This document shows, piece by piece, positions 1 through 10,738 of a DNA stretch of 64,000 nucleotides; the stretch's first letter is position 1, and each line of letters opens with the position of its first letter. The translations under genes were made by a program, and so were the position numbers. The notes beneath the pieces were generated by a model. The model worked only from the letters and a program-made list of their open reading frames with translations. It was not told the origin of the DNA and made no database searches. The stretch comes from Orrella dioscoreae (GTDB lineage Bacteria > Pseudomonadota > Gammaproteobacteria > Burkholderiales > Burkholderiaceae_B): NCBI RefSeq assembly GCF_900089455.2, contig NZ_LT907988.1:2852001-2916000 (forward strand), read 5' to 3'.

Positions 1-695
1 CCTGGGCCCTGCAACGGGCCGACCGCGAAGGCAGCGCCGCCACGCAGGACGGCGTCCAGGTGGTGGACCGCCTGTGGTTCAACAGCGCCAACAACAGCAC
101 CTGGTATCTGGTGCCCGGCCTCATCGTGCTCATCATGACGCTGGTGGGCACCTTCCTGACCGCCCTGGTCATGGCGCGCGAATGGGAGCGCGGCACGCTG
201 GAGTCCCTGTTCGTCACGCCCGTGCACCCGGTCGAGATCCTGGTCGCCAAGATCATCCCCTATTTCTGCGTGGGCCTGCTGGGCCTGGCGCTGTGCCTGG
301 TGGCGGCCCGGCTGCTCTTCGGCGTGCCGCTGCACGGCTCGCTGGGCGTGCTGCTGGTGGCCTCGATGCTCTACATGTTCGTCTCGCTGGGCATCGGCCT
401 GCTGATCTCGGCCTTCACCAAGAACCAGTTCCTGGCCAGCCAGATCGCCATCCTGGCGAGCTTCCTGCCGGCCATGATGCTGTCGGGTTTCGTCTTCGAC
501 CTGCGCAACGTGCCCGCGGCGGTGCGCATCATCGGCCACATGCTGCCCGCCACCTATTTCATGGAGCTGGCCAAGTCGCTGTTCCTGGCCGGCAACCAGT
601 GGGGGCTGATCGCGCGCAACTGCGCCATCCTGGCCGCCTATGCCGTCTGCCTGCTGGGCGCCGCGCGCCTGGCCACCCGCAAGAAACTGGATTGA
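1..695 (+). CDS. ABC-2 type transporter permease (5' partial)
   Basis: The reading frame is open from the window edge, so the start lies upstream; about 230 codons are visible. The protein has a soluble loop, the motif NNSTWYLVPG and then five to six hydrophobic segments, the layout of the C-terminal half of YbhS/YhhJ-like ABC-2 permeases. The cytoplasmic signature MAREWERGTLESLFVTPV follows the first segment, as in that family. It ends 15 bases before a second permease on the same strand, so the two probably form a heterodimeric membrane unit whose ATPase and HlyD-type partner genes would lie to the left. The substrate is unknown; drug or export substrates are usual for the family. Confidence 0.85.
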   Translation, partial: WALQRADREGSAATQDGVQVVDRLWFNSANNSTWYLVPGLIVLIMTLVGTFLTALVMAREWERGTLESLFVTPVHPVEILVAKIIPYFCVGLLGLALCLVAARLLFGVPLHGSLGVLLVASMLYMFVSLGIGLLISAFTKNQFLASQIAILASFLPAMMLSGFVFDLRNVPAAVRIIGHMLPATYFMELAKSLFLAGNQWGLIARNCAILAAYAVCLLGAARLATRKKLD

Positions 696-710
696 GACCC
701 GGACCGAGCC

Positions 711-1829
711 ATGCGTGCCTTCTTCGCTTTCCTCCAGCACCTGGGCAATCTCTGCCACAAGGAATTCCTGGCCATCTTCAAGGACCCGTCCAGCCGCGTG
801 GTGCTGGTGATTCCGCCCATCCTGCAGGCCCTGCTGTTCGGCTATGGCGCCACCTATGACCTCACCAACGTGCCCTATGCCGTGCTGGACCAGAGCCGCG
901 GCGCCTATTCCACCGAGCTCATGGCGCGGCTGGACGGCACCGGCGTCTTCCACCGCGTCGCCACCCTGCAGAGCAGCAGGCAGATCGCCGAGCCCGTCGA
1001 CGCCGGCGACGCGCTGCTGGTCATCCATATCCCGCCCGACTTCGAACGCAAGCTGACGAGCGGCGAGCCCGCGCCGCTGCAGATCATCCTGGACGGCCGC
1101 AACTCCACCACCGCGGGCGCCGCGGCCGGACAGATCCGCACCATCGTCGACGACTTCAACCGCCGCCACGGCATGGGCACGCAATTGCCGGTGAGCGTGA
1201 CGGCGCGCGCCTGGCACAACCCCAACCTGGAGACGCGCTGGAACATCGTGCCGGGACTCATTGCCTCGCTCAGCATGATGCAGACCATGATGCTGGCGGC
1301 GCTGGCCGTGGCGCGCGAACGCGAGCAAGGCACCTTCGACCAGTTGCTGGTCACGCCCTATACCCCGATGATGATCCTGGCGGGCAAGGCCCTGCCGGCC
1401 ATCGCTATCGGTCTGTTGCAGTCCTCGCTCATCCTGGCGATTGCGCTGTACTGGTTCGCGATACCGCTATCAGGCAACCTGCTGGTGCTGTATGCGGGGC
1501 TGACCCTCTTCACCATTGCGGTGGTGGGCATCGGCCTGTCGGTATCGGCACTGTCGGCCAACATGCAGCAGGCCATGCTCTACACCTTCGTGCTGCTGAT
1601 GCCGCTGGTCCTGCTGTCGGGCCTGGCCACGCCCGTGCGGAACATGCCGGAGGCGTTGCAGATCGCGACCTACGTGAATCCGCTGCGCTTCGCCATCGAC
1701 CTGGTGCGGCGGGTCTATCTTGAAGGCGCCTCGTGGTCGCTGGTGTGGCCGGACTTCATTCCGTTCATCGGGATTGCCGCCGTGACGCTGCCGCTGGCAG
1801 CCTGGCTGTTCCGGCACAAGCTGGCCTGA
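711..1829 (+). CDS. ABC-2 type transporter permease
   Basis: A 372-residue inner-membrane protein with one N-terminal transmembrane helix (about residues 28-48), a large periplasmic domain and five C-terminal helices. It carries NIVPGLIASL and VAREREQGTFDQLLVTP, the same signature as the preceding permease, so the two are paralogues (YbhR/YbhS type). Length is usual for full-size ABC-2 permeases. It lies 15 bases after the upstream permease and is the last gene of that operon. The next gene, bioY, runs the other way. Export by a multicomponent ABC efflux pump is inferred from the family; no substrate can be read from the sequence. Confidence 0.87.
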   Translation: MRAFFAFLQHLGNLCHKEFLAIFKDPSSRVVLVIPPILQALLFGYGATYDLTNVPYAVLDQSRGAYSTELMARLDGTGVFHRVATLQSSRQIAEPVDAGDALLVIHIPPDFERKLTSGEPAPLQIILDGRNSTTAGAAAGQIRTIVDDFNRRHGMGTQLPVSVTARAWHNPNLETRWNIVPGLIASLSMMQTMMLAALAVAREREQGTFDQLLVTPYTPMMILAGKALPAIAIGLLQSSLILAIALYWFAIPLSGNLLVLYAGLTLFTIAVVGIGLSVSALSANMQQAMLYTFVLLMPLVLLSGLATPVRNMPEALQIATYVNPLRFAIDLVRRVYLEGASWSLVWPDFIPFIGIAAVTLPLAAWLFRHKLA

Positions 1830-1871
1830 TGCCCGCGCCGGCGCGCCGCGCCGGCTGCATGCCGCCCGGGT

Positions 1872-2465
1872 TCAGGCCCAGGCGGACGCGCGCGTGCGCA
1901 AGGCCAGCACCTTCAGCACCGTGGTGCCCAGCACCGACTTCACCACGCCGCCCAGCAGGAACGGCAGGATGCCATGCAGCCAGGCTTTCGTGGGGCCGAT
2001 GGCCGCGGCCAGCCAGATGCCACCCAGCAACAGGCACACCACGTGACCCAGCAGGAACGCCGCCAGGGCCCAGAGGGCGCGCTCGCCATTCCAGCCGCGC
2101 TGGACCAGCCAGCCCACCAGGCCGGCAGCCAGCGGGAAAGCCACCAGATAACCGCCCGTCGGGCCGACGAAATGACGCACGCCGCCTCCGCCGTTGGACA
2201 GCAGCGGCAAGCCTGTCGCGGCCAGCACCAGCCACGTGATGACGACGATCATGCCCAGCCGCCAGCCCAGCAGCGCGCCGGCCAGCAACACGGCCAGGGT
2301 CTGCAGGGTCATGGGCACCGGCACCATCGGCACCGTCGCATAGGACGACAGGACCAAGGCGACAAAGGTCAGGACAAGCGCGACGGCGTGAACCAGCGGG
2401 GAGCGGCCTTTCAACCAGTAGTTGCGGGGAGCGGGCAGCGGCGGACGCTCGGAGATCGAATTCAT
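1872..2465 (-). CDS. bioY: Biotin transporter BioY
   Basis: A 197-residue, six-helix membrane protein, the substrate-binding S component of an ECF-type biotin transporter. Family hallmarks are PMTLQTLAVLLAGALLGWR and GPTGGYLVAFPLAAGLVGW. The ATG at 2465 is preferred over longer in-frame starts because homology to BioY begins there and the upstream frame is low-complexity. No bioM or bioN genes adjoin, which is common; solitary BioY can work alone or with shared ECF modules. It is the only gene on its strand here and faces away from the MocR regulator upstream. Confidence 0.9.
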   Translation of the reverse strand: MNSISERPPLPAPRNYWLKGRSPLVHAVALVLTFVALVLSSYATVPMVPVPMTLQTLAVLLAGALLGWRLGMIVVITWLVLAATGLPLLSNGGGGVRHFVGPTGGYLVAFPLAAGLVGWLVQRGWNGERALWALAAFLLGHVVCLLLGGIWLAAAIGPTKAWLHGILPFLLGGVVKSVLGTTVLKVLALRTRASAWA

Positions 2466-2580
2466 GGAGGCTCCAGGGAAGAGAATCGCAGCGTAACACT
2501 GCCGTGTGCGGGCCTGGCGCCGCCCGCTGGCCTTGCCGCCCGCTGCGATGCGCCGATGCGACACCGGAACGAACCCAGGT

Positions 2581-3894
2581 TCAGGCGGCGGCCTGCAAGG
2601 CGTCCAGGCACGCACGCAGATCCCGCGCAAAGCGCGCGGCGCGGGCAGGTGCGAGTTCCGCCACCGTCACGCGGATGGCCTGCACCGGTGTATCCACGCA
2701 AAAACTGTCGGCCACCCGCACCAGCCAACCCAGCCGGGCCAGCCGCTCGGCCACGTCACGGCCCGCCACGGGCAGCGGCACCCACACGTTCAGGCCATCG
2801 CCGCGCGACCACGACGCAATGCCTTGCGCGCGCAAGGCATCGGCCAGCGTGCGCCGCCGTTGGGCGTAATCCTCGCGCGCCTCGCCGACCCGCCGGCTGT
2901 CCTCGGGCGAGGACAACAGCACGTGCGCCATGTCCTGCAGCACATGGCTGACCCAGACATTGCCCGGAGCCAGCCGCAGCCGCAGGCGGCGCGATGTTTC
3001 CGCGTCGCTGGCCACCACCGCCAGGCGCAGGTCGGGACCATGGCATTTCGACAGCGTGCGCACCAGCGCCCAATGCGCTGTCGCAGGGGCGATCAGGCTG
3101 CGGTAGGGCGTCGCGGACAGCGGCCCGAAATGATCGTCCTCGATGAGCAGCGCTTGCGGAAAGTCCGCCAGCACGCGGCGCAAGGCCTTGGCGCGCGCAG
3201 GGCTGAAACTCGCGCCCGTCGGGTTGTGCGCGCGCGGCGTGCAGATCACCGCGCGCACGCCCTGCGCCAGCGAGTCGACCAGCGCCTCGGGCCGCAAGCC
3301 TTCCTCGTCCACCGGCACGCCCACCGGCACCAGCCCGACATGCCGCAAGGTGTTGAGGCTGCCAAGAAAGCACGGATCCTCCACCGCCACCTTGTCGCCC
3401 GGCGCCAGCCAGGCCGCCAGCAGACGCTCCACCGCGTCCACCGCGCCATGGCACAGGTCCAGCGCGTAGCCCGCGGGCGGATCATCGTCCAGCCAGGCGC
3501 GTGCGCTGTCGGCCAGGTCCGCATTCAGCGTGGGTTCGCCGTACAGGCGCGGCACGGCGGCCACGGCCCGGCACACGCGCGCCATGTCGGGCAACCAGGC
3601 CGTCGCGGGATTGCCGCTGGCCAGATCCGTCAGCGGTGACCCGGGCAGGCTGCCCTCCTGTTCGCCCGGCCCCTGGGCAGGCCGGATCGAGGTGCCGTGC
3701 CGGCCCTGCGTGATGGCGATGCCGGCGCTGACCAGCCGCTTGTAGGCGGCGGCCACCGTGTTGCGGTTGACACCCAAGGCCACGGCCAGCTCGCGCACGG
3801 GCGGCAGCGCCTGGCCGGGCTCGATGACGCGCGCCTGCACCTGGTCGCGGATGCTGTCGAAGATGCCGGCCGCGGTTTCGCCTTGTATTCTCAT
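2581..3894 (-). CDS. MocR/PtsJ-like regulator with aminotransferase domain
   Basis: A 437-residue fusion of an N-terminal GntR winged helix (about residues 1-70; VRELAVALGVNRNTVAAAYKRL) and a fold-type I aminotransferase domain (about 85-435). TPRAHNPTG and the PLP-lysine segment RTLSKCHGPDLRLA are visible, so PLP binding is likely. MocR proteins use PLP as effector rather than for catalysis; PtsJ-type members control pyridoxal salvage. It is divergent from a YggS PLP-homeostasis gene 76 bases away, which supports a role in vitamin B6 control. An AGGA ribosome site lies just before the ATG. Regulation of yggS is inference. Confidence 0.85.
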   Translation of the reverse strand: MRIQGETAAGIFDSIRDQVQARVIEPGQALPPVRELAVALGVNRNTVAAAYKRLVSAGIAITQGRHGTSIRPAQGPGEQEGSLPGSPLTDLASGNPATAWLPDMARVCRAVAAVPRLYGEPTLNADLADSARAWLDDDPPAGYALDLCHGAVDAVERLLAAWLAPGDKVAVEDPCFLGSLNTLRHVGLVPVGVPVDEEGLRPEALVDSLAQGVRAVICTPRAHNPTGASFSPARAKALRRVLADFPQALLIEDDHFGPLSATPYRSLIAPATAHWALVRTLSKCHGPDLRLAVVASDAETSRRLRLRLAPGNVWVSHVLQDMAHVLLSSPEDSRRVGEAREDYAQRRRTLADALRAQGIASWSRGDGLNVWVPLPVAGRDVAERLARLGWLVRVADSFCVDTPVQAIRVTVAELAPARAARFARDLRACLDALQAAA

Positions 3895-3895
3895 T

Positions 3896-3917
3896 TTGTC
3901 CTATGACAATGTACAAT
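3896..3917. promoter_or_regulatory. Probable MocR operator
   Basis: The divergent gap between the MocR gene and yggS contains TTGTC-CTAT-GACAA (3896-3909). Read on the minus strand, it also contains two tandem heptamers, ATTGTAC and ATTGTCA (3917 to 3904). MocR/GntR proteins usually bind such direct or inverted half sites. The element abuts the MocR start codon, as expected for autorepression, and TACAAT (3912-3917) could serve as a -10 for the yggS direction. Confidence 0.5.
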
Positions 3918-3970
3918 CTGACCCAAGCCGATAGTACACCGGCCCCCCTGCCGTTTTCTCCAGGACTTCC

Positions 3971-4756
3971 ATGGCTGGCGACACCCCCTACCCCACCGCC
4001 CTGACCGTCGCGGACTTCCAGCGCAATCTTGCGCAGGTGCGCGCGCGCATCCAGGCCGCCTGCGAACGCGTAGGCCGCGATCCCGCCCAGGTGCGCCTGC
4101 TGCCCGTCAGCAAGACGGTCGAAGAAGCCCGCATCCGCCTGGCCTATGCCGCCGGTTGCCGCGAACTGGGCGAGAACAAGCCGCAAGAGGCAGACCGCAA
4201 GTGGGAGGCCATGGGCGACCTGGCCGATCTGCGCTGGGTCGTGATCGGCCATCTGCAGACCAACAAGGCCAAGCTGGTGGCGCGCTGCGCCAGCGAATTC
4301 CAGGCCCTGGACAGCCCGCGCGTGGCCGAGGCGCTGGACCGCAGGCTGCAGGCGCTGGGGCGCGGGCTGGACGTGCTGGTGCAGGTGAACACCTCGGGCG
4401 AAGCCAGCAAGTTCGGACTGGCGCCCGAGGAGGTGGCGGGCTTCCTGAAGCAACTGCCCGCGTATTCGTCGCTGCGCGTGCGCGGGCTGATGACGCTGGC
4501 CGTGCTGTCGGCCGACGCCGCGCGCGTGCGGCCGTGTTTCGGCCGCCTGCGCACCTTGCGAGAACACCTGCGCCAGACGGCGCCCGCCGGCATCGTCCTC
4601 GATGAACTGTCCATGGGCATGTCGGGCGACTTCACGCTCGCCATCGAGGAAGGCGCCACGACCGTGCGCGTGGGCCAGGCCATCTTCGGCGCGCGCGCCC
4701 TGCCCGACCATCACTACTGGCCCGAATCCTCTTCCGACCGGGAATCCACGGCATGA
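3971..4756 (+). CDS. YggS family PLP homeostasis protein
   Basis: A 261-residue protein with the single TIM-barrel fold of the alanine racemase N-terminal domain but without the second racemase domain. VSKTVEEARIRLAYAAGCRELGENKPQEA holds the PLP-binding lysine, and WVVIGHLQTNKAK and LSMGMSGDFTLAIEEGATTVRVGQAIFG are diagnostic. YggS/PLPBP proteins bind PLP and balance cellular B6 vitamers rather than racemise amino acids. Its stop overlaps the start of the glutamine amidotransferase by four bases (ATGA), so the two are co-translated. It departs from the usual pilT/proC neighbourhood and sits beside a PLP-sensing regulator. Confidence 0.9.
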   Translation: MAGDTPYPTALTVADFQRNLAQVRARIQAACERVGRDPAQVRLLPVSKTVEEARIRLAYAAGCRELGENKPQEADRKWEAMGDLADLRWVVIGHLQTNKAKLVARCASEFQALDSPRVAEALDRRLQALGRGLDVLVQVNTSGEASKFGLAPEEVAGFLKQLPAYSSLRVRGLMTLAVLSADAARVRPCFGRLRTLREHLRQTAPAGIVLDELSMGMSGDFTLAIEEGATTVRVGQAIFGARALPDHHYWPESSSDRESTA

Positions 4757-5454
4757 AGACCGCCCTGGTGCTGCGCCACCTCCATTTCGAAGACCTGGGC
4801 ACCTTCGCCCCCGTGCTGCAGGCGCAGGGATACGCCCTGCGCTACATCGATCCGGGCGTGGACGACCTGGCCGGGATCGATGCCTTGCAGCCCGATCTGC
4901 TGGTGGTCCTGGGCGGCCCTATCGGTGCCTTCGATGACGACCGATACCCCTTCCTGGCCGCCGACCTGACGCTGGTGCGCCAGCGGCTGGCAGCCCGCCT
5001 GCCCATCCTGGGCATCTGCCTGGGCGCGCAACTGATGGCGCGGGCGCTGGGGGCTCGCGTGGCATCGATGGGGGTGAAGGAGATCGGCTATGCGCCGCTG
5101 ACGCTGACGCCGGAAGGCCGGGCCTCGCCGCTGGCCGCCCTGGCGGGCGTGCCCGTGCTGCACTGGCATGGCGACCGCTACGAGATTCCCGACGGCGCCA
5201 TCCGCCTCGCATCGACCCCGGTCTGCGACAACCAGGCCTTCGCGCTGGGCGCGCATGCACTGGGCCTGCAATGCCATCTGGAAGCGGATGCCGCGCGGAT
5301 CGAGCGCTGGCTGGTGGGACATGCCTGCGAACTGGAAGGCGCGGGCATCGATCCGCGCGCCTTGCGCGAGGCGGCGCGCCAGGCCCAGGCCACGCTGCCC
5401 GACGCCGCGCGCCGCTGCCTGTCGGCCTGGCTGGCGGCGCTGGAAACGGCCTAG
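4753..5454 (+). CDS. Class I glutamine amidotransferase
   Basis: A 233-residue single-domain GATase1 protein of the GuaA-like free-standing type. The nucleophile elbow GICLGAQLMA supplies the catalytic cysteine, and QCHLEAD supplies the histidine and glutamate. The oxyanion region VVLGGPIGAFDD is also present. No synthase domain is fused, so its amination partner is unknown. It starts inside the last codons of yggS (ATGA overlap), making a two-gene operon. Its stop codon shares the bases CTAG with the stop of the convergent membrane-protein gene. Confidence 0.85.
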   Translation: MKTALVLRHLHFEDLGTFAPVLQAQGYALRYIDPGVDDLAGIDALQPDLLVVLGGPIGAFDDDRYPFLAADLTLVRQRLAARLPILGICLGAQLMARALGARVASMGVKEIGYAPLTLTPEGRASPLAALAGVPVLHWHGDRYEIPDGAIRLASTPVCDNQAFALGAHALGLQCHLEADAARIERWLVGHACELEGAGIDPRALREAARQAQATLPDAARRCLSAWLAALETA

Positions 5455-6470
5455 CCGCCCAGCGGACGCCAGAACGTGATGACGGGCCGCCAGGACCAAC
5501 CGCTGCCCGTCACGCACTGGATGAACGGTCCCTTCAGCTCGCTGTCCCGATAACGGAACGTGTGCTCGGGGCGCACCGTCCAGCCCAATGAGGGATGGTA
5601 GTTAAGCCCGATGTCCACCTTGTGCGAGTGTTCCGCGATCGTGACGCCGCGGAACAGCGCAATGCGCGCGCTCAGGCCCGTCACCCCCTTGTCCTTGTCG
5701 CGCAGCATCGTGGTTTCGACCACGCGCACCACGTTCCGCGCGTCATCGAATTCCAGCTCCACGCGCTTCACCTTGCTGGCGAACGTCATGCCGCCCGGGC
5801 GTGCCCAGCGCGCGTGATCCAGCACCCAGGTCAGCACATAGCGGCCCTTCTCGGTCTGCGAGACCTGCATGGGCACATCGAGTCCATTCACCGCCAGCAG
5901 ACGCGCCCGCAACTGCGTGGCGTCCAACACCGGCGTGCCCGGTGCTGGCTTGACCGTGCCGGCCCAGGCCGCGCCACGGAACATGAAGATGCCCAGGAAA
6001 AAGGCATACCCCAGGATGCCCAGCGCCACCCCGCCGGGATGCTGGTCCAGCGCCCGGGCGACGGGATTCGGGTCGGGGTTGGCCTGGAGAAACGGCAGCG
6101 CGGCCACCTGCGTATCCAGCGCCGCGCGGTCCGGCGCGACGACGTGCACCAGCCATCCCTCCACCGGCAGCAACAGGCCCACGCCGCCCTCCCTCAGGCG
6201 ATAGCGCGTCACGGCCAGGGTCGAGGAATAGGAAGACGTCTCCAGCGAATCGCGCTCGGCATCCGCGGCATCGCGCGCCTCGGCCTGCGACGCATAACGG
6301 CGCGCCACGGCCTGCCCCTGCCCCACGTTGCGCGGCGTCAGCCACGCTTCGCCTGGACCTTCATCGACCAGCAGATAGGGACCGGGTCCGGCGGCTCCTA
6401 CATAGATCGCTGCGCCGATGGGCATCACGATGGCCAGGATCAGGGCGATGAACAACAACAGGAAACGCAT
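5451..6470 (-). CDS. Conserved membrane protein of unknown function
   Basis: A 339-residue protein not recognised as a named family. Residues 1-28 form a hydrophobic anchor, a short periplasmic-looking segment follows, and a second membrane helix lies near 148-168 (GGVALGILGYAFFLGIFMF). The C-terminal half is soluble, with beta-rich stretches such as GRYVLTWVLDHARWARPGGM and a tryptophan-rich tail. Tryptophan and arginine around the segments suggest an inner-membrane location. Its stop codon overlaps that of the amidotransferase on the other strand. No enzymatic motif was seen. Confidence 0.65.
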   Translation of the reverse strand: MRFLLLFIALILAIVMPIGAAIYVGAAGPGPYLLVDEGPGEAWLTPRNVGQGQAVARRYASQAEARDAADAERDSLETSSYSSTLAVTRYRLREGGVGLLLPVEGWLVHVVAPDRAALDTQVAALPFLQANPDPNPVARALDQHPGGVALGILGYAFFLGIFMFRGAAWAGTVKPAPGTPVLDATQLRARLLAVNGLDVPMQVSQTEKGRYVLTWVLDHARWARPGGMTFASKVKRVELEFDDARNVVRVVETTMLRDKDKGVTGLSARIALFRGVTIAEHSHKVDIGLNYHPSLGWTVRPEHTFRYRDSELKGPFIQCVTGSGWSWRPVITFWRPLGG

Positions 6471-6585
6471 CGGCGTGCACGGCGCGCCCGCCGCTCGGGC
6501 ACGGCACGCCGCAGGGGAGTCTGGGAAGGCGCCAGTGTAGAGGCGCCCTCCGCAGGCGGATGCTACCGCTTGTGTCGCAAGGACA

Positions 6586-8112
<1,527 letters not shown>

Positions 8113-8167
8113 GGCTGTCTCCTTGATGTGGGTGTGCCCCGCGCCATCACGGGGATACCCACACCCA

Positions 8168-8183
8168 TGCAAGAACCGTTCCA
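8168..8183 (-). promoter_or_regulatory. Sigma-54 (-24/-12) promoter of the aldehyde dehydrogenase gene
   Basis: On the minus strand the bases read TGGAACGGTTCTTGCA. This matches TGGCAC-N5-TTGCA with one mismatch and exact GG-to-GC spacing. It lies 56 bases upstream of the aldehyde dehydrogenase ATG. The AcoR-type enhancer-binding protein encoded next door makes a sigma-54 role likely. Confidence 0.75.
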
Positions 8184-8247
8184 TCCCGCCGTGCGCGCCT
8201 GATGCATAATGGCCCGACAAGAATTGCCGCCCGCATGAACGCCCCAC

Positions 8248-8307
8248 TGTCGCGTTTTGCGACACCCAGGCGTCGCCGGCCGCGACAGCCCGTGGCATGT
8301 CGCGACA
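8248..8307. promoter_or_regulatory. Upstream activating sites for the AcoR-type activator
   Basis: Three related palindromes lie 65-140 bases upstream of the -24 box. Site 1 is a perfect TGTCGC-GTTTT-GCGACA (8248-8264). Site 2 has the same geometry with one mismatch, CGTCGC-CGGCC-GCGACA (8271-8287), centred 23 bases from site 1. Site 3 is the compact TGTCGCGACA (8298-8307). The positions suit enhancer binding and looping to the sigma-54 promoter, and site 3 could also repress the activator gene. Confidence 0.65.
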
Positions 8308-8323
8308 CGCAAGGAGACAGATC

Positions 8324-10273
8324 ATGGATGGCTTGCCATTGCCTGGAACGCGGCACGCGCTTGCGGCCGCCACCCCGCCCGCCCTCATCCGGCGTTCCTG
8401 GGCGCGCTGCGCGCAATGGGCGGACGACCTGCCCGACGACCCGGTGGCCCTGGGCCGCGGCGACCTCGATGCCCGCCACGAGCAGCACGCCAGCATGCTG
8501 CGCGCCGCCCAGCCCGAGATCGACACGCTGGCCAGCCTCGTCGCCAGCGCCTCCAGCCTGGTGTTGCTGGCCGATGCCAGCGGCGTCATCCTGCAGGCCA
8601 CGGGCAATACCGACTTCCTGCGCCGCGCCGACCGCGTGGCGCTGCGGCCCGGCGTCAGCTGGGCCGAAAACCACCGGGGCACCAATGCCATCGGCACGGC
8701 GCTGGCGGAAGCCGCGCCGCTGTGCGTGCATGGCGCCGAGCACTTCTTGCCGCGCAACCAGATACTGAGCTGCCATGCCGCGCCCATCCGCTCGCCGCGT
8801 GGCGACATCCTGGGCGTGCTGGACATCTCCGGCGACGCGCAGCGGCTGCATGCCTATGCGCTGGGCCTGGCAACGCTGTGCGCGCGGCAGGTCGCGAATC
8901 GCCTCATGCTGCACGCCGGCCCGCGTTGCCAGCAATTGGTCTTCCACCACCAGGCCGGCATGCTGGAAACCGCCGACCGGGGCCTGCTGCTGATCGAGGA
9001 TGGCCGTGTCGTGGGCGCGAACGACGCGGCGCTGGCGCTGCTGCGGACCGACTGGCGCCGTTTGCTGGACCAGCCCGTCGAGCGCTGGCTGCCCGCCTGG
9101 CGCACCCTGCCCGCCTCGCCCGCCCCCTTGCGGGGCCATGACGGCCAGGCCTTGTTTGCGCTGCTGCGCCAGCCTGCCGGCACGCCGGTCTGGACCCGCG
9201 CCCAAGCGGACACGCCCGCCTCGCCCAAGCCACCTGGCCCTGCCACGCCTGCCCCTGCCCAGCCGACGCGCGCACCGGTAGTGCGCACCGACCTGCTGCC
9301 ACCGCTGGACCCGGCGCTGGAGACACGCTTCACGCGCAGCCGCCGTGCGCTGGATGCCGGCCTGGCCGTGCTGCTGCAAGGGGAAACCGGCGCGGGCAAG
9401 GAGGTATATGCCCGCCATCTGCACCAGGCCAGCCGCTGGCATGCGGGCCCGCTCGTGGCAGTGAATTGCGGTGCGCTGCCCGATACCCTGATCGAGGCGG
9501 AACTGTTCGGCTATGAGGCCGGCGCCTACACCGGCGCCCGCCGCCAGGGTGCGCGCGGCCGGCTGCGGGAAGCGGACGGCGGCATCCTGTTCCTGGACGA
9601 GATCGGCGACATGCCGCTGACGCTGCAGACGCGGCTGCTGCGCGTCCTGCAGGAACGCACGGTCCAGCCGCTGGGCGCGGGCCGCGCCGTGCCCGTGGAA
9701 TTCGGGCTGGTCAGCGCCAGCAACCGCGACCTGGCGGCGATGGTGGAAACAGGCGCGTTTCGCGCGGACCTGTATTACCGGCTGCAGGACTGCCGCGTCG
9801 ACCTGCCTCCCTTGCGTTCGCGTGCAGACCTGCGCGCCCATGTGTGCACGACCCTGCGCGCCTGCGCCGCGCCCGCTGCGCCGCCCACCCTGGACGACGG
9901 CGCCCTGGCGCAACTGGCTCGCTATCCGTGGCCGGGTAATTACCGGCAATTGCAGGCGGTGCTGCGCGGCCTGGCGCTCTTCCATCCGCCGGGCAGCCTG
10001 ATCCGGGTCGGCGACCTGCCCGAGGAGATACAGGCATGCCGGCCAGCCACCGCCCATCATGCCCAGGACGCTTCGTCCTCCTCCCAGGCCGCCCCGGCGC
10101 CAGACATCGCCGCGCACGCCACCTTGCGCAGCCAGCAAAGCCAGCAGATCAGCGAGGCCCTGGCGCGCCACGGCGGCAACATCAGCCGCGCGGCGCGCGA
10201 CCTGGGCATCCACCGCAGCACCCTGCACCGTCACCTGGCTCGCCCCGGCATGCCTGGGCCGATCCATCGATAG
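8324..10273 (+). CDS. AcoR-type sigma-54-dependent enhancer-binding protein
   Basis: A 649-residue regulator: an N-terminal GAF sensor (about residues 60-200), a linker, an AAA+ domain (about 320-545) and a C-terminal Fis-type helix-turn-helix (about 600-640; [22 protein letters not shown]). Walker A is GETGAGKE, Walker B is [12 protein letters not shown], and the sigma-54 contact loop reads GAYTGA, an accepted variant of GAFTGA. The ATG at 8324 has AAGGAGA seven bases upstream and is preferred to one at 8297. It faces the aldehyde dehydrogenase gene and probably activates it in response to an alcohol, aldehyde or ketone. Confidence 0.88.
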   Translation: MDGLPLPGTRHALAAATPPALIRRSWARCAQWADDLPDDPVALGRGDLDARHEQHASMLRAAQPEIDTLASLVASASSLVLLADASGVILQATGNTDFLRRADRVALRPGVSWAENHRGTNAIGTALAEAAPLCVHGAEHFLPRNQILSCHAAPIRSPRGDILGVLDISGDAQRLHAYALGLATLCARQVANRLMLHAGPRCQQLVFHHQAGMLETADRGLLLIEDGRVVGANDAALALLRTDWRRLLDQPVERWLPAWRTLPASPAPLRGHDGQALFALLRQPAGTPVWTRAQADTPASPKPPGPATPAPAQPTRAPVVRTDLLPPLDPALETRFTRSRRALDAGLAVLLQGETGAGKEVYARHLHQASRWHAGPLVAVNCGALPDTLIEAELFGYEAGAYTGARRQGARGRLREADGGILFLDEIGDMPLTLQTRLLRVLQERTVQPLGAGRAVPVEFGLVSASNRDLAAMVETGAFRADLYYRLQDCRVDLPPLRSRADLRAHVCTTLRACAAPAAPPTLDDGALAQLARYPWPGNYRQLQAVLRGLALFHPPGSLIRVGDLPEEIQACRPATAHHAQDASSSSQAAPAPDIAAHATLRSQQSQQISEALARHGGNISRAARDLGIHRSTLHRHLARPGMPGPIHR

Positions 10274-10334
10274 CGGAACTTTCCGCGCGCCGAGGCGTCG
10301 ATTCCGCCAGTTCCCTTCGACAAGGAGTCTTGTT

Positions 10335-10721
10335 ATGAACCTGATCACGTCACGCCGCGCCGGCGCCGCCCTGCTTGCCGCGTGCCTCGCCGCCGCCGGC
10401 GCCGCCCAGGCTCACCACGGCTGGTCCTGGGCCGATGGCGAACAGACCACGCTCGAAGGTACCGTCGAGCAGGTCTCGATGGCCCCGCCTCATCCCTCGC
10501 TGCGCGTGAAGGCCGATGACGGCGTCGTCTGGCAGGTGGACCTGGGCAATCCGGGCCAGACCGAGCGCTCCGGCTTCACCGCGAAGACCACCAAGCCCGG
10601 CGATCCCATCACCGTGCTGGGCAACCGCAACAAGGACAGCAGCAAGCCGCACATCAAGGCCGTCCGCATCACCATCGACGGCAAGCACTACGACATGTAC
10701 CCCGAGCGCATCAAGCACTGA
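10335..10721 (+). CDS. Exported DUF6152-like protein
   Basis: A 128-residue protein with a Sec signal peptide (residues 1-26, cleaved after AQA) followed by HHGWSWADG. The mature part has a small beta-barrel-like pattern with GTVEQVSMAPPHPSLRVKADDGVVWQVDLG and GDPITVLGNRNKD. This matches the periplasmic DUF6152 family as remembered; its function is unknown. AAGGAG lies eight bases before the ATG. It is followed after 17 bases by a small membrane protein, so the two look like one operon. It may bind a metal or ligand through its N-terminal histidines, but that is a guess. Confidence 0.75.
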   Translation: MNLITSRRAGAALLAACLAAAGAAQAHHGWSWADGEQTTLEGTVEQVSMAPPHPSLRVKADDGVVWQVDLGNPGQTERSGFTAKTTKPGDPITVLGNRNKDSSKPHIKAVRITIDGKHYDMYPERIKH

Positions 10722-10738
10722 CGAGGACGGACTTCCCC

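Noticed and set aside
1830-1871. GC-rich inverted repeat as a terminator after the ABC permease
   Set aside because: The GCCGGCGC arms pair, but there is no T-tract and such repeats arise by chance at this GC content.
2506-3639. Long plus-strand frame over the MocR gene
   Set aside because: It lies antisense to a gene with strong GntR and aminotransferase signatures; its translation is arginine/glutamine-rich without motifs.
8147-10348. Very long minus-strand frame over the AcoR-type gene
   Set aside because: A shadow of the high-GC coding strand; the plus strand has Walker motifs, the sigma-54 loop and a Fis-type HTH.
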